Source of the DNA: Chitinophagales bacterium
Lineage (GTDB): Bacteria > Bacteroidota > Bacteroidia > Chitinophagales > Chitinophagaceae
Assembly: GCA_015655125.1 (NCBI GenBank)
Contig: JAATFP010000021.1
Location: 62,001 to 126,000, forward strand
Direction of reading: 5' to 3'
DNA: 64,000 nt
Shown: one piece after another, positions 41,806 to 50,943 of the stretch
Layout of the letters: each line of letters starts with the position of its first letter
How positions within the stretch are numbered: position 1 is the first letter of the stretch
Position numbers and translations under genes: made by a program
The notes under the pieces: generated by a model
Database searches by the model: none
What the model saw: only the letters and a program-made list of their open reading frames with translations
Told to the model about the DNA's origin: nothing

Positions 41806-42999
41806 TTATTGGATCACCATCTTAAACTGTTTCGCCTGCCCGCGGATGATTTTTTCTATTTCAGTTTCCAGGGTTGCTTCTTTGTTTCCATTGCCGGATC
41901 TTTTTGCATTTGCAATAAAGTTCTCTCTCTTGATGCTTAATTCTGCGATTTCTTTTTGATATTGACCGCGCCTGCTGTTATTTTCTTCAACAATCTGCTT
42001 TAATTCGGCGCGGGTTTTTGTTTGCAATTCCGGCGACAATGTTTTCATATCTACTTTGGCAAAAAAAGAGCTGTCTGCTGTGCTTGCATCCACCATGTCC
42101 CACGTACAATTTTTGTAGAGTTCTTTTTTTCCTTTAACGGCAACCCTTTTCAGTGCCGCTGATTTATTGACTGAATAGTTCATTTTGTCAACACTTTCCT
42201 GTGCGGCCATAGAAAGATTTCCTGATGCACCGTATGACATATATGTACCGTTCAGCTTCTCATTGAGTGTAAAAATAGCCGTGTCATAAGGCGTGGCTAT
42301 GTCTTCGATGATGGCATTCTGATTGATATTCGTATAACTTCCTTTTCCGCATTCGCCGCCAAGGTTCCAGTGTTCGCGAATGCCCTGCATCCTGTCGCCG
42401 CAATAGATGGTGTTTACGATAACGCCTTTTTCATTAGCCTTACCACAACCTTCGGTGTATTGAATTTTGCCCTGCAAAAAATCTTCATTTCCTGCAATGA
42501 AGATCACTTTATAACTGTCGGCTGAAGTATCCCAGTTCAATTCGCTCAAAGAAGTTTTGATCACTTCCCCGCAATACTCTTCGCCACCATTAGTGGAGAG
42601 CGCAAAAAGTTTCTGCGACAAACCATCGAGATCAGTAGTGAAGCCACTTAGTTTTTTAACATACCCATTTTGGGCATTGTTGCTGGAACGGCCATATTCA
42701 TATAAGGCTATTTCTATGGTGGGTGTAAGACCATCGCAACTTGCTTTTCCCATTACACTCACCATGTTCCAGAGTTGGGCCTTGGCCTGGTCTATTAACC
42801 CATCCATGCTGTTGCTAACATCCAGTAAGATAGCGGCCTGTATCTTCGGAGTAATTTTCTTTTGCGGGGATTGTTGAGAAAGCGGCACCCCGGGTTGCGG
42901 GTCGGGTTTGTTTTTTTTATCTGAAGTGTGTAAAGCAATTGCGGAAAAAGTGATGGCGAATATGCAAATGACGAGAAATGGCTTTTGATTATATTTCAT
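41806..42999 (-). CDS. Von Willebrand factor A domain protein, exported
   Basis: 397 residues from the ATG at 42999; an earlier start adds ten. An N-terminal hydrophobic segment (PFLVICIFAITFSAIAL) exports or anchors it. The VWA domain starts near residue 48 with AAILLDVSNSMDGL, carrying the DxSxS metal-ion (MIDAS) motif, and continues with TNGGEEYCGEVI and IFIAGNEDFLQG. The C-terminal third is a helical, charged region. It probably binds a protein ligand through the metal; the partner is unknown. Confidence 0.85.
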   Translation of the reverse strand: MKYNQKPFLVICIFAITFSAIALHTSDKKNKPDPQPGVPLSQQSPQKKITPKIQAAILLDVSNSMDGLIDQAKAQLWNMVSVMGKASCDGLTPTIEIALYEYGRSSNNAQNGYVKKLSGFTTDLDGLSQKLFALSTNGGEEYCGEVIKTSLSELNWDTSADSYKVIFIAGNEDFLQGKIQYTEGCGKANEKGVIVNTIYCGDRMQGIREHWNLGGECGKGSYTNINQNAIIEDIATPYDTAIFTLNEKLNGTYMSYGASGNLSMAAQESVDKMNYSVNKSAALKRVAVKGKKELYKNCTWDMVDASTADSSFFAKVDMKTLSPELQTKTRAELKQIVEENNSRRGQYQKEIAELSIKRENFIANAKRSGNGNKEATLETEIEKIIRGQAKQFKMVIQ

Positions 43000-43146
43000 A
43001 AACAAGGTTTTGGGTTGAGATGCTGCCATGTTTAGAAATGCATAAACCGCATCCCATTTTTATTTCTGGCAGAAAACCTTGTTTGTAATGTTGAAGTAGC
43101 GAAACCTCTGATTCCTAAAAAATAAAACACCACTTAGCTATTATCG

Positions 43147-43791
43147 CTATCGCTTTGTGATCTTATTATTAATAAAAACCAGCAATAATGAAGTCAATAC
43201 ATAAACAGCTGTGATAATCCCCATCATTTTAAACACAACCGGATAACCATGTTCGGCCACATTCAAAAAAGGGTACGGATACAATCCGCTTACAGAGCCG
43301 CGAACAAGGCAATAAATAACATATAGAAGGGGAAAGATCAGCCAAAATAAGATGTCGCCATAGGGGAGTTTTTTCTTTGTGACAAAGATAAACCACCAGG
43401 CCATATATAATACCGGCACTACATAATGCAGTAAGCGATCACATAGCAATTGCAATCCGGTAAGGTTTGAGAGGTGAGATAACAGCAGGTGATTCAATAC
43501 GCCAACGATAAAAATGTAAACAAAGATTGCCGCCTGTACGGAAGCTTTGGATAAAAGCCGTCCGAATGAAGTTTGTGTTCCGACAAGTTGAAAAGTAAAG
43601 CAACAGGCCACAAAAATGTTACTTAAAATGGTCATGTAGCTAAAATATCGCACAACCTCCGCAGCATATGTCAATCCTGCTTGCCGTACGTTTTGAATGA
43701 TCAAAACGAGCTGCAATATCAAAGCAAACCACACAATAAAAGCCGCTAATAATTCGTATAATTTTTTTTCTGAAAACTTTCTCTGCGGCAT
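43147..43791 (-). CDS. Pr6Pr-type integral membrane protein
   Basis: 214 residues and six predicted transmembrane helices. The sequence FSYMTILSNIFVACCFTF and GVLNHLLLSHLSNLTGLQLL, with DRLLHYVVPVLYMAWWFIF, matches the Pr6Pr/FAR-17a-like family. Function unknown. It lies 1 bp downstream of the META-domain gene on the same strand and is probably cotranscribed. Confidence 0.82.
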   Translation of the reverse strand: MPQRKFSEKKLYELLAAFIVWFALILQLVLIIQNVRQAGLTYAAEVVRYFSYMTILSNIFVACCFTFQLVGTQTSFGRLLSKASVQAAIFVYIFIVGVLNHLLLSHLSNLTGLQLLCDRLLHYVVPVLYMAWWFIFVTKKKLPYGDILFWLIFPLLYVIYCLVRGSVSGLYPYPFLNVAEHGYPVVFKMMGIITAVYVLTSLLLVFINNKITKR

Positions 43792-43792
43792 T

Positions 43793-44236
43793 TTATTTTT
43801 TTATGAAGCTCATTAAAATAATATCCCCGGCAATCAGGTTTAGTGTTGTTCCGCCTGAAACGGAAAACGTGTTGACCTTCTTCAACATTTCCAGGTAAGT
43901 TTTTTCACCAAGCGCACCGTCGACACACATCATTTTAGTAACGGCGATCGGGCCGGTAAAACTGATTGAACTTTTTTCTGCCACAAGTGGCCCGGAATAA
44001 GCATTGCACCCGGTGTTGCCACTGATCCTTTTGTCGGCAACATTTACTACAAGCGTCGGTTTTTTATTTGGGTATAAACCGTCGAATGCTATTCTGGGTC
44101 CTGTGATGTAATTAAGTTCCCAGGAACCTTCCAGTAATGTTACATCGTTGGAAGTGGGTGTGGCGGCGTTTTTTGGAGCTTCGCAAGACATGAAAGCGAC
44201 GCATGCGATAACGGCGGAAAGGATAAATGTTTTCAT
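43793..44236 (-). CDS. META domain lipoprotein (HslJ-like)
   Basis: 147 residues. Lipoprotein signal ending AVIACVAFMSC (Cys18). The mature protein is one META domain: LEGSWELNYITGPRI, ISGNTGCNAYSGPLVAEKSS, and VTKMMCVDGALGEKTYLEML, with the SGNxGCNxYxG core. HslJ relatives are linked to heat-shock and antibiotic resistance phenotypes; the molecular role is unknown. Precedes the Pr6Pr gene in the same transcript. Confidence 0.86.
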   Translation of the reverse strand: MKTFILSAVIACVAFMSCEAPKNAATPTSNDVTLLEGSWELNYITGPRIAFDGLYPNKKPTLVVNVADKRISGNTGCNAYSGPLVAEKSSISFTGPIAVTKMMCVDGALGEKTYLEMLKKVNTFSVSGGTTLNLIAGDIILMSFIKK

Positions 44237-44310
44237 TGTGTTTTATTTTCGCGGATGAAAAATGAAAGACCAAGGCACATTAAAGTTAGCTAATTGGTTG
44301 TTAACTAAGT

Positions 44311-44342
44311 AAACCTGCGAGGTTTGAAAACCTCATAGGTTT
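44311..44342. repeat. Palindromic element AAACCTGCGAGGTTT
   Basis: Arms 44311-44325 and 44328-44342 are near-perfect inverses (12 of 15). The right arm overlaps the last codons and stop of the CYTH gene. I recall elements of this type as common in intergenic DNA of Bacteroidota; here it may end the CYTH mRNA. Confidence 0.65.
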
Positions 44343-44848
44343 GTCGTCAGCAAATCGCTGTACGAAACGGCTATATAATCTTCCCGGCGTATTCCAAAAA
44401 AAGCGGCGTAATAATCACATTGAGCTTTTATTTTTTCAAGGCCAATGCTGCCATCTGTGTCGATCGCTTCCACTTCTACAAAATTTCCCAACCCAATGAT
44501 TTTATCAAAATGAAACTTTACATTGTCGATGAAATAAATTTTACGTTGTTTGGTAACTACAGAGCTGACGCCATTGGAAACAGAAAGGATTTCTTTCAAA
44601 GTGCTGTCGGGACTATGTTTGTACAGCAAGATCTGCGATTGTTTTGTGCCAGGCGTGTTTTCTCTTTCATAGTAAATAAGGGCGTTTTCAATATTGCCTT
44701 CGCGTAATTTCAACCGGCCCTTTGGAACATTGAAGTAAGTATCGCATTGCATATCTTCTCCTTTAAAAATGGGATGAAGGCTTAATAATTTTGTTTCAAG
44801 CTCGTTTATATCTTTTGTGCGGGCCTTGAATTCGAAATTGATCGGCAT
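44333..44848 (-). CDS. CYTH domain protein (class IV adenylate cyclase-like)
   Basis: 171 residues. N-terminal NFEFKARTKDINELE supplies the ExExK-like motif at the mouth of the CYTH tunnel, and CDTYFNVPKGRLKLREG follows as expected. The C-terminal part FVEVEAIDTDGSIGLEKIKA completes the barrel. The family includes CyaB adenylate cyclases and thiamine triphosphatases; ligand unknown here. The 3' end overlaps a palindromic repeat. Confidence 0.82.
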   Translation of the reverse strand: MPINFEFKARTKDINELETKLLSLHPIFKGEDMQCDTYFNVPKGRLKLREGNIENALIYYERENTPGTKQSQILLYKHSPDSTLKEILSVSNGVSSVVTKQRKIYFIDNVKFHFDKIIGLGNFVEVEAIDTDGSIGLEKIKAQCDYYAAFFGIRREDYIAVSYSDLLTTNL

Positions 44849-45158
44849 TGTTTTTAATCACAAGATAAGCCACGGGTCAAACAGATTTTCATAAATAGTA
44901 TTATCTGTGATTCCGGCGAGATATTCAAATGATTAAACGTATACCGGGGAAGGAAAAATCTGCGCAATCGGCGGGCAATAGAAAAAAAAGTGGCGATTTA
45001 TTAAAAAAACTACTTAATATTGCACTGGAACAGTTGCGAAGTTATCCTAATTTTAATTGCTTCAGCTTCAACGCAGCTTTCATCGAACCAATTTTCAACT
45101 ACAATTTTACAGACAATAAGCCCGGATTTTTTTGAAAAACGCATTTTCCAGATAATTT
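44849..45158. other. 310-bp region upstream of rho
   Basis: Contains a decayed AATCTG-type repeat (about 44855-44920) and the divergent control region of the CYTH and rho genes. A 68-codon frame (44929-45135) looks spurious. Likely holds a long rho leader; no clear promoter match found. Confidence 0.4.
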
Positions 45159-46811
45159 ATGTATGATATTTCACAACTGAACGACCTGCTCGTTCCCGAG
45201 TTGCTTGACATTGCAGAAGAACTCAAAATCTCCAACGCGAAAAAACTGAACAAAACAGATCTGGTACAAAAGATCATGGATAAACAAGTTGTTATGACAG
45301 CAGAAAACAAATTACCCGAAGGCGAAAAGCCAAAGCGGAAGCGTATTGCAAAGGCTCCCGGCGTGGAAGCTAATCATGAAGCGGCAGAAGTAAAACAAGC
45401 GGAGGCACATAAAAAAGATGCATCGCCGGCCAAACCGAAAAAAGAGACGATCGAAAGAAAGCCTGCTGCGGTAAAGAAACCACGTACGGACGAACAGCCG
45501 CTTGACGACGAAGAGGAAGATCTTCAACCGATCACAAGTGAGCAAAGTAGCATTCCTGCTGCCATTGCTCAAATGCTCCAGCAGGAAGATATTCAGCAGC
45601 CCGAAGTGCAAATGGAAGACGAGCCTGTACAACAAAGCACTCATCAAAGAAACAATCCCCAGCAGCGCCGGGAACCACCCGTTTTCAATATCGAATTCGA
45701 CGGTATCGTATTAGGCGAAGGCGTTCTGGAAATGATGCCTGATGGTTATGGTTTTCTTCGCAGCAGCGATTACAACTACCTTTCATCACCTGATGATGTG
45801 TATGTGTCGCCATCACAAATAAAATTATTCGGTCTCAAAACAGGCGATACTGTTTACGGGTCAGTTCGCCCGCCCAAAGAAGGGGAAAAATATTTTGCTT
45901 TGCTAAAAGTAAATACGATCAACGGTAAGTCGCCGGAGGAAGTGCGCGATCGGGTTCCGTTTGATTACCTGACGCCATTATTTCCTTACGAAAGATTGAA
46001 TCTTACCACACGTGCAGATAATTACAGTACGAGGATCATGGACTTGTTTACGCCGATCGGTAAGGGCCAGCGTGGCCTGATCGTTGCGCAACCCAAGACG
46101 GGTAAAACAATGTTGCTGAAAGAACTGGCAAATGCTATTGCCGAAAATCATCCGGAATGCTACCTGATGATCGTGCTGGTGGATGAAAGGCCCGAAGAGG
46201 TAACCGACATGGAGCGCAGCGTAAAAGCGGAAGTTATAGCCAGCACATTTGACGAACCAGCAGAAAAGCATGTGAAGGTTTCTACGATCGCTTTGCAAAA
46301 AGCAAAGCGACTGGTAGAATGCGGGCATGATGTGGTAATTCTCCTGGATAGTATTACCCGTTTGGCAAGGGCCCATAATACTGTTGCGCCTTCCAGCGGT
46401 AAAGTGTTGTCCGGTGGTGTTGAAGCAAATGCAATGCAGAAGCCGAAACAATTCTTTGGTGCAGCGCGTAAGATCGAACATGGCGGATCGCTAACCATCA
46501 TTGCTACTGCGCTTGTGGATACAGGAAGCAAAATGGACGAGGTGATTTTTGAAGAATTCAAAGGAACGGGTAATATGGAATTGCAGCTGGAACGAAAATT
46601 ATCCAACAGGCGCATCTACCCTGCTATCGATATCGTTGGTTCTTCTACCCGTCGTGATGACCTGTTGCTTGATAAAGATACGTTCCAGAGGATGTGGGTT
46701 TTGCGCAAGCACATGGCCGATATGAATCCCGAAGAAGCAATTAATACCTTGCTTAAAAATATGAAAGGAACGAAAGACAATGCGGAATTTTTGACGAGTA
46801 TGAATGGTTAA
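45159..46811 (+). CDS. rho: Transcription termination factor Rho, with long insertion
   Basis: 550 residues, much longer than the ~420 of enterobacterial Rho. Layout: Rho N-terminal helical domain (1-45), a low-complexity insert rich in Lys, Glu, Pro and Gln (about 46-172), the RNA-binding cold-shock fold with [14 protein letters not shown] (195-208), and the RecA-type ATPase with Walker [12 protein letters not shown] (309-319), Walker [14 protein letters not shown], and [11 protein letters not shown]. It terminates transcription of untranslated RNA. Insertions here are known in Bacteroidota Rho; their role is debated. A standard terminator follows the gene. Confidence 0.96.
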   Translation: MYDISQLNDLLVPELLDIAEELKISNAKKLNKTDLVQKIMDKQVVMTAENKLPEGEKPKRKRIAKAPGVEANHEAAEVKQAEAHKKDASPAKPKKETIERKPAAVKKPRTDEQPLDDEEEDLQPITSEQSSIPAAIAQMLQQEDIQQPEVQMEDEPVQQSTHQRNNPQQRREPPVFNIEFDGIVLGEGVLEMMPDGYGFLRSSDYNYLSSPDDVYVSPSQIKLFGLKTGDTVYGSVRPPKEGEKYFALLKVNTINGKSPEEVRDRVPFDYLTPLFPYERLNLTTRADNYSTRIMDLFTPIGKGQRGLIVAQPKTGKTMLLKELANAIAENHPECYLMIVLVDERPEEVTDMERSVKAEVIASTFDEPAEKHVKVSTIALQKAKRLVECGHDVVILLDSITRLARAHNTVAPSSGKVLSGGVEANAMQKPKQFFGAARKIEHGGSLTIIATALVDTGSKMDEVIFEEFKGTGNMELQLERKLSNRRIYPAIDIVGSSTRRDDLLLDKDTFQRMWVLRKHMADMNPEEAINTLLKNMKGTKDNAEFLTSMNG

Positions 46812-46853
46812 GAAGTAAGGTTCAGGTACAAGGTGCCACCAACTATAAATTTT

Positions 46854-46880
46854 AAAGCTGCTTTTACGAGCAGCTTTTTT
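46854..46880 (+). terminator. Rho-independent terminator after rho
   Basis: AAAGCTGCT-TTTACG-AGCAGCTTT followed by Ts, 43 nt past the stop codon. A stable 9-bp stem. Confidence 0.85.
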
Positions 46881-46976
46881 GTTGAAATTCCCCGAGCAAT
46901 TTTATCCGGGTATTATACGTTTACAAACGGATAAATCTTTGTGTATCTTAGCTTGTTGAGATTTAAAAAGCGTTTC

Positions 46977-48233
46977 ATGTTTAGAAAATCCTTTGTATTT
47001 TTTTTATTGATATTCCCGATAACTCTTTTTGCCCAGGCACCGGAAACTGATATTACCGGCCTATGGAAAGGAACGTTGTACAACGATACCACCCAACAAT
47101 TTTATAAATACGAGATAGCCATCAGCGAAGAGAAAGGAAAACTATCGGGTTTTTCACATACCTGGTTCATACTGGAAGACAAACAATATTATGGAGTTAA
47201 AAAAGTGAAAGTTTCGCGCCGCAATGGAAAGATCATCGTGGAAGACGACAGGCTTATAGCCAATAATTACCCGGTTGCACCTGCAAAAGGAGTACGTCAA
47301 TTAAATGTTCTTGAGCTGGATGCAGCAGGAAGCGTGATGACGCTTTCCGGCCCGTTTACCACCAATTCCACTAAAACTTTCCGGCCGCTCACGGGTTCCA
47401 TACAACTGGAAAAAAAGAATGATTACTGGCAATCGGCGCTGGTACCGCATTTGCAGGAACTTAATCTTGCAGGTAATTTGTCTTTTGTAAAAGAGGAAGT
47501 TGCGCTCACAAAAAACGATGTATCGATCGAGGGAGCAAAAACAAAAACGTCCGAAATAAAGAATTCCATTGCTTCGTCGAAAATGAACAAAGTGAATGTT
47601 CCTGATGTGAGGCCGATAACAACAGAGCAGCAGCATGCGATTATAAAAAATGAAGAAACTTCTGCCGAAGAACCAGGGTTGAAAAAGAACACAGGCGATA
47701 CCATTTATTCGTTGGTATCAAATGCTTCTTTATTAAAGGGTAATAAAAATGAACATTCGCCCGCTGTCGTCAATAAGCCACCGATAGCTTCAGTTGACGT
47801 GAAGCAAGTAGCAGCACCGGCTTCCGTAGTTTTCCTTCCTACAAAAGAAGATGGAACAAATGAGGATCTTGCCGCACTCGACGTAAATAAAAGGACGACG
47901 ATGTTGCAACAAACAGTGGCATTTAAATCAGATAGTTTGCAAATTTCACTTTATGATAACGGCGAAGTAGATGGCGATACGGTGAGTGTATTGATGAACG
48001 GAAATATTATCATGTCTAAAGAAAGACTGAGTACAAATGCTGTACGAAAAACGATCTATATACCGCAAAATACTGATACTATCCAATTAGTAATGTATGC
48101 TGAAAACCTGGGAACGATCCCTCCAAATACCGGGTTGCTGGTTGTAAAAGATGGAAAAGATCTGTATGAAATCCGCTTCAGTGGCGATTTGCAGAAGAAT
48201 GCTGCAATTATTTTCAGGCGAAAGAAAAATTAA
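46977..48233 (+). CDS. Secreted beta-rich protein of unknown function
   Basis: 418 residues from the ATG at 46977 (a GTG 36 bp upstream is an alternative). Signal peptide MFRKSFVFFLLIFPITLFAQ with the cut after AQ. The N-terminal domain (about 20-140) is lipocalin-like, starting ITGLWKGTLY. The middle is a low-complexity linker. The C-terminal ~100 residues (LQISLYDNGEVDGDTVSVLM, then LVMYAENLGTIPPNTGLLVV) form a conserved beta domain I associate with Bacteroidota secreted proteins. Ends 4 bp inside the convergent pterin dehydratase gene. Confidence 0.75.
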   Translation: MFRKSFVFFLLIFPITLFAQAPETDITGLWKGTLYNDTTQQFYKYEIAISEEKGKLSGFSHTWFILEDKQYYGVKKVKVSRRNGKIIVEDDRLIANNYPVAPAKGVRQLNVLELDAAGSVMTLSGPFTTNSTKTFRPLTGSIQLEKKNDYWQSALVPHLQELNLAGNLSFVKEEVALTKNDVSIEGAKTKTSEIKNSIASSKMNKVNVPDVRPITTEQQHAIIKNEETSAEEPGLKKNTGDTIYSLVSNASLLKGNKNEHSPAVVNKPPIASVDVKQVAAPASVVFLPTKEDGTNEDLAALDVNKRTTMLQQTVAFKSDSLQISLYDNGEVDGDTVSVLMNGNIIMSKERLSTNAVRKTIYIPQNTDTIQLVMYAENLGTIPPNTGLLVVKDGKDLYEIRFSGDLQKNAAIIFRRKKN

Positions 48234-48475
48234 AAAGCAATCTGACCCGATAAGGCGTCGATTTTTTTCGCCAGTTTACGATCCTTATCTGTGATCTTGT
48301 TTCCGGCGTCATGGGTATTTAACCAGATCTCCACTACATTGTAAACGTTTTTCCAGGTTGGATGATGATTCATTTTTTCCGCAGTTAATCCAACGCGCGC
48401 CATGAAAGCAAATGCTTCCGAAAAATCTGCAAATTCAAATTTGCGATACAGGCTATTGTTTTTTTCTTTCCACAT
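48230..48475 (-). CDS. phhB: 4a-hydroxytetrahydrobiopterin dehydratase
   Basis: 81 residues. The catalytic motif EKMNHHPTWKNVYN carries the paired histidines, and LNTHDAGNKITDKD the third; both are diagnostic of pterin-4a-carbinolamine dehydratase. The enzyme dehydrates the pterin product of aromatic amino acid hydroxylases so it can be recycled. No phenylalanine hydroxylase is in the window. The short N-terminus is compatible with the family. Overlaps the convergent secreted-protein gene by 4 bp. Confidence 0.92.
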   Translation of the reverse strand: MWKEKNNSLYRKFEFADFSEAFAFMARVGLTAEKMNHHPTWKNVYNVVEIWLNTHDAGNKITDKDRKLAKKIDALSGQIAF

Positions 48476-48529
48476 AGGACTTAATTTAAAACTTGTTCGT
48501 CATGTTTGGCTTGAGAAACATCTGATTCG

Positions 48530-48964
48530 TTAAAAAATCAAATGCTGCTTGTTCTTTATCTTCTCGTTCGTCATTTCCGTTACAAGCTGAACAGACGACA
48601 GTAACCTGATCGACTGTTGTAAATTTTTTATTTCGCCATCCTCCAACAACTCGCCTTTTGCCAGCCAGAGAAAATCAAGATGCTTGAATTCAGGCAAAAG
48701 GTATTCGCCATCGTGCTGGTTGTTGTACAAATAATGAACCAGGCAACAGCCCGGCACCTCGTATTCATAAATAGAAAAGAAATAATTGCGGTCCTTTTTC
48801 TTGAGCTGGATCTCCAGGCTGTTGTTGAGGCGAAACTTGAAGCCCAGCAACTGATTCAAGTGCCAGCTGAAGGCATAATCCTTTATAGGCGCAACGATAC
48901 CGAGAAGCCGGGTATCTTCAAAAAATTCTTCCGCCAGGGTTTCGTTGTCTATTTTGAGTTTCAT
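48530..48964 (-). CDS. IPExxxVDY family protein
   Basis: 144 residues, soluble. The sequence YLLPEFKHLDFLWLAKGELL is a variant of the motif (IPExxxVDY) that names this Bacteroidota family: the Ile/Pro/Glu and the aromatic-Asp-aromatic positions are present in altered form. No enzymatic residues known. Function unassigned. It lies 54 bp upstream of the pterin dehydratase on the same strand. Confidence 0.7.
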   Translation of the reverse strand: MKLKIDNETLAEEFFEDTRLLGIVAPIKDYAFSWHLNQLLGFKFRLNNSLEIQLKKKDRNYFFSIYEYEVPGCCLVHYLYNNQHDGEYLLPEFKHLDFLWLAKGELLEDGEIKNLQQSIRLLSSVQLVTEMTNEKIKNKQHLIF

Positions 48965-49069
48965 TATCCTTTTTTAAAGTCCTTGTACGGAACGAAACTA
49001 CCTCAAAGGATATTCCGAAAATATCATCGGATTGCTTCGTTCTGCACAACGAATAAAATCGAAATAAAA

Positions 49070-50698
49070 TTAAAATACAACCGGTAAAATAATTTCCTCT
49101 GTTCCCCTTTTTAGTTTAACCGTCGTTGCATCGCCTTTATTAAATTTATTCAATGCACCCATGTATGTCATCACATCAGTGAAAGTGTGTTCGCCTAATT
49201 GTATCAATACATCACCGGTTTTTATGCCTGCTTTTTGGGCAGCTTTCCCTTCAGAAACACCATCTACCAGCACGCCTGAGCCGCTGTAAGTGTAGTCCGG
49301 CATAATTCCTAAGCTTACTTTGAAGCTACTTTTACCCATCGACGCTTCACGCGTTTTGGTAAAAGCGAGTTTATCTTTTTCAGAGGTGATGGTGATGATA
49401 TTTTTGATATAATTGATAACGGCCAGCTCGCCTGTAAAATTTATCTTATCCGCATCGTCGGAAGGTTTGTGATAATCGCTGTGCGTGCCGGTGAAGAAGA
49501 ACAATACGGGAATATCTTTCCTGTAAAAAGAAGTGTGATCGCTTGGTCCGCTGCCGGCACTGTCAACCTTTATTTTAAAATAAGGATCGTTTGTTTTGAC
49601 AAGGTCGCCCCAAACCGGGCTTGTTCCATAGCCGCCAATTGTAAGTCCGTGTGTACTATCGTTCAGACGACCAACCATATCCATGTTGATCATATAATTT
49701 ATAGTTTTGAGATCCACCGGTGCGTGATCGGCAAAATATTTGGAGCCGTACAAACCGAGTTCTTCGCCGGAAAAAGCAACCAATAAATAGTTTGATTTTG
49801 CCGGCGCCGATCCTTTTACCCATTTTCCTAATTCTATCAAAGCCGCGGTACCACTGGCGTTGTCGTCGGCGCCATTGTGGATCATCGGCGTTTTACCGGC
49901 ATACAAAGAGTTGTGATCTTCGCCGTAACCCAGGTGATCGTAATGTGCGCCCAAAACAACGGTGGTAGCAGCGTTGTTGTTTATAAAACCAACCACATTG
50001 TGTCCTTGTTTTATTTTCGGCCTGAATGAAATATTGTAGGAAAGATTTTTAACCTCCGTTTCCGCCTTTAAATATTTCGCGTATCCCGAAGCCGTCAGAT
50101 AAAAAACCGGAACGTTCATCGCGGGTGTTTTATCTTTTGCATCAAAGATTTCATCTTTTTTTGTTTCGTCATTTACAAAAAAAATGATGTTGAAAAGTTT
50201 TTGGTGAAGATTTTTTGTTTCCTCGATCAGCTGTTCTTTCAGATCGAAATGCGGTTTGTCTTTGTTATGCGCAACAATTCTGTCGATGTTTAAAACTAAA
50301 ACGCTTTTCTTGTCTGCTCGTTTTGAAAAATCATCAGTGCCTGTGGCGGAATACGACATTGGAAAATAATCTTCGTTCAGCTTCAGATCTGCCGTTGGGA
50401 TGTTTAAAAAAGTTTCCGCTTTTATTTCTTTGCCTTCGTTTACTTCAAATGCCTGGATATAACTGCCGTTGTCGCCTTTTGGTTCGAGGCCAATTTTTTT
50501 AAATTCTTTTGAGATGAATTCGTATGCAAGTTTTTCACCAGCGGTGCCGGTACGGCGACCCTCTAATTTGTCATCGGCAAGATAATTTACGGACGTTTTC
50601 AATCCGGCCAACGTTTTCTTGTCGTCTTTATTAACGTTTTGTGCAAATACCGACGATGTGGTAAACAATGACAGGAGCAGGAAATATTTATTGATCAT
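49070..50698 (-). CDS. M28 family metallopeptidase with C-terminal PDZ domain
   Basis: 542 residues. Signal peptide MINKYFLLLSLFTTSSVFAQ. The peptidase domain holds the two-zinc set: H in LGAHYDHLGYG, D in HNGADDNASGTAAL, E-E in AFSGEELGLYGS, D in INMDMVGRL, and H in TGTHSDYHKPSDD. A PDZ domain ends the protein (DGVSEGKAAQKAGIKTGDVL). M28 enzymes are aminopeptidases; with the signal peptide it acts outside the cytoplasm. It is transcribed away from feoB with a perfect palindrome in the space between. Confidence 0.92.
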   Translation of the reverse strand: MINKYFLLLSLFTTSSVFAQNVNKDDKKTLAGLKTSVNYLADDKLEGRRTGTAGEKLAYEFISKEFKKIGLEPKGDNGSYIQAFEVNEGKEIKAETFLNIPTADLKLNEDYFPMSYSATGTDDFSKRADKKSVLVLNIDRIVAHNKDKPHFDLKEQLIEETKNLHQKLFNIIFFVNDETKKDEIFDAKDKTPAMNVPVFYLTASGYAKYLKAETEVKNLSYNISFRPKIKQGHNVVGFINNNAATTVVLGAHYDHLGYGEDHNSLYAGKTPMIHNGADDNASGTAALIELGKWVKGSAPAKSNYLLVAFSGEELGLYGSKYFADHAPVDLKTINYMINMDMVGRLNDSTHGLTIGGYGTSPVWGDLVKTNDPYFKIKVDSAGSGPSDHTSFYRKDIPVLFFFTGTHSDYHKPSDDADKINFTGELAVINYIKNIITITSEKDKLAFTKTREASMGKSSFKVSLGIMPDYTYSGSGVLVDGVSEGKAAQKAGIKTGDVLIQLGEHTFTDVMTYMGALNKFNKGDATTVKLKRGTEEIILPVVF

Positions 50699-50749
50699 AT
50701 CGCGTGTAAAATATATTTTTAAAAAACAGCAGGAGTTGTTTAAAGTGTG

Positions 50750-50797
50750 CTGTTGGCCTGAGCTTGCCGAAGGCCTTCGGCAAGCTCAGGCCAACAG
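50750..50797. repeat. Perfect 48-bp palindrome, copy 3 of the element family
   Basis: CTGTTGGCCTGAGCTTGCCG and four more bases (50750-50773) are followed at once by their exact inverse (50774-50797): 24 of 24 pairs with no loop. Same family as 32533 and 36201, but the best conserved. It lies between the divergent M28 and feoB genes. Confidence 0.9.
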
Positions 50798-50904
50798 ACG
50801 ATTAAAATACTGTGTATCGGCGCAAAGGTAAACACACGGCAATGTTTTTCCGTAATTAAAAAGTCATGTTTCGTTAAATATAACTCCGAACCGCTGCTTA
50901 GTGT

Positions 50905-50912
50905 TATTTTTG
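50905..50912 (+). promoter_or_regulatory. Putative -7 element of feoB
   Basis: TATTTTTG, 31 nt before the TTG start of feoB. No good -33 or Fur-like box is evident. Confidence 0.45.
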
Positions 50913-50943
50913 CAGTTCTTCAAAATAAGCCCGGTAATAAACT

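Noticed and set aside
44929-45135. 68-codon frame upstream of rho
   Set aside because: Composition is unremarkable, it stops 23 bp before rho, and it overlaps a likely leader; no family resemblance.
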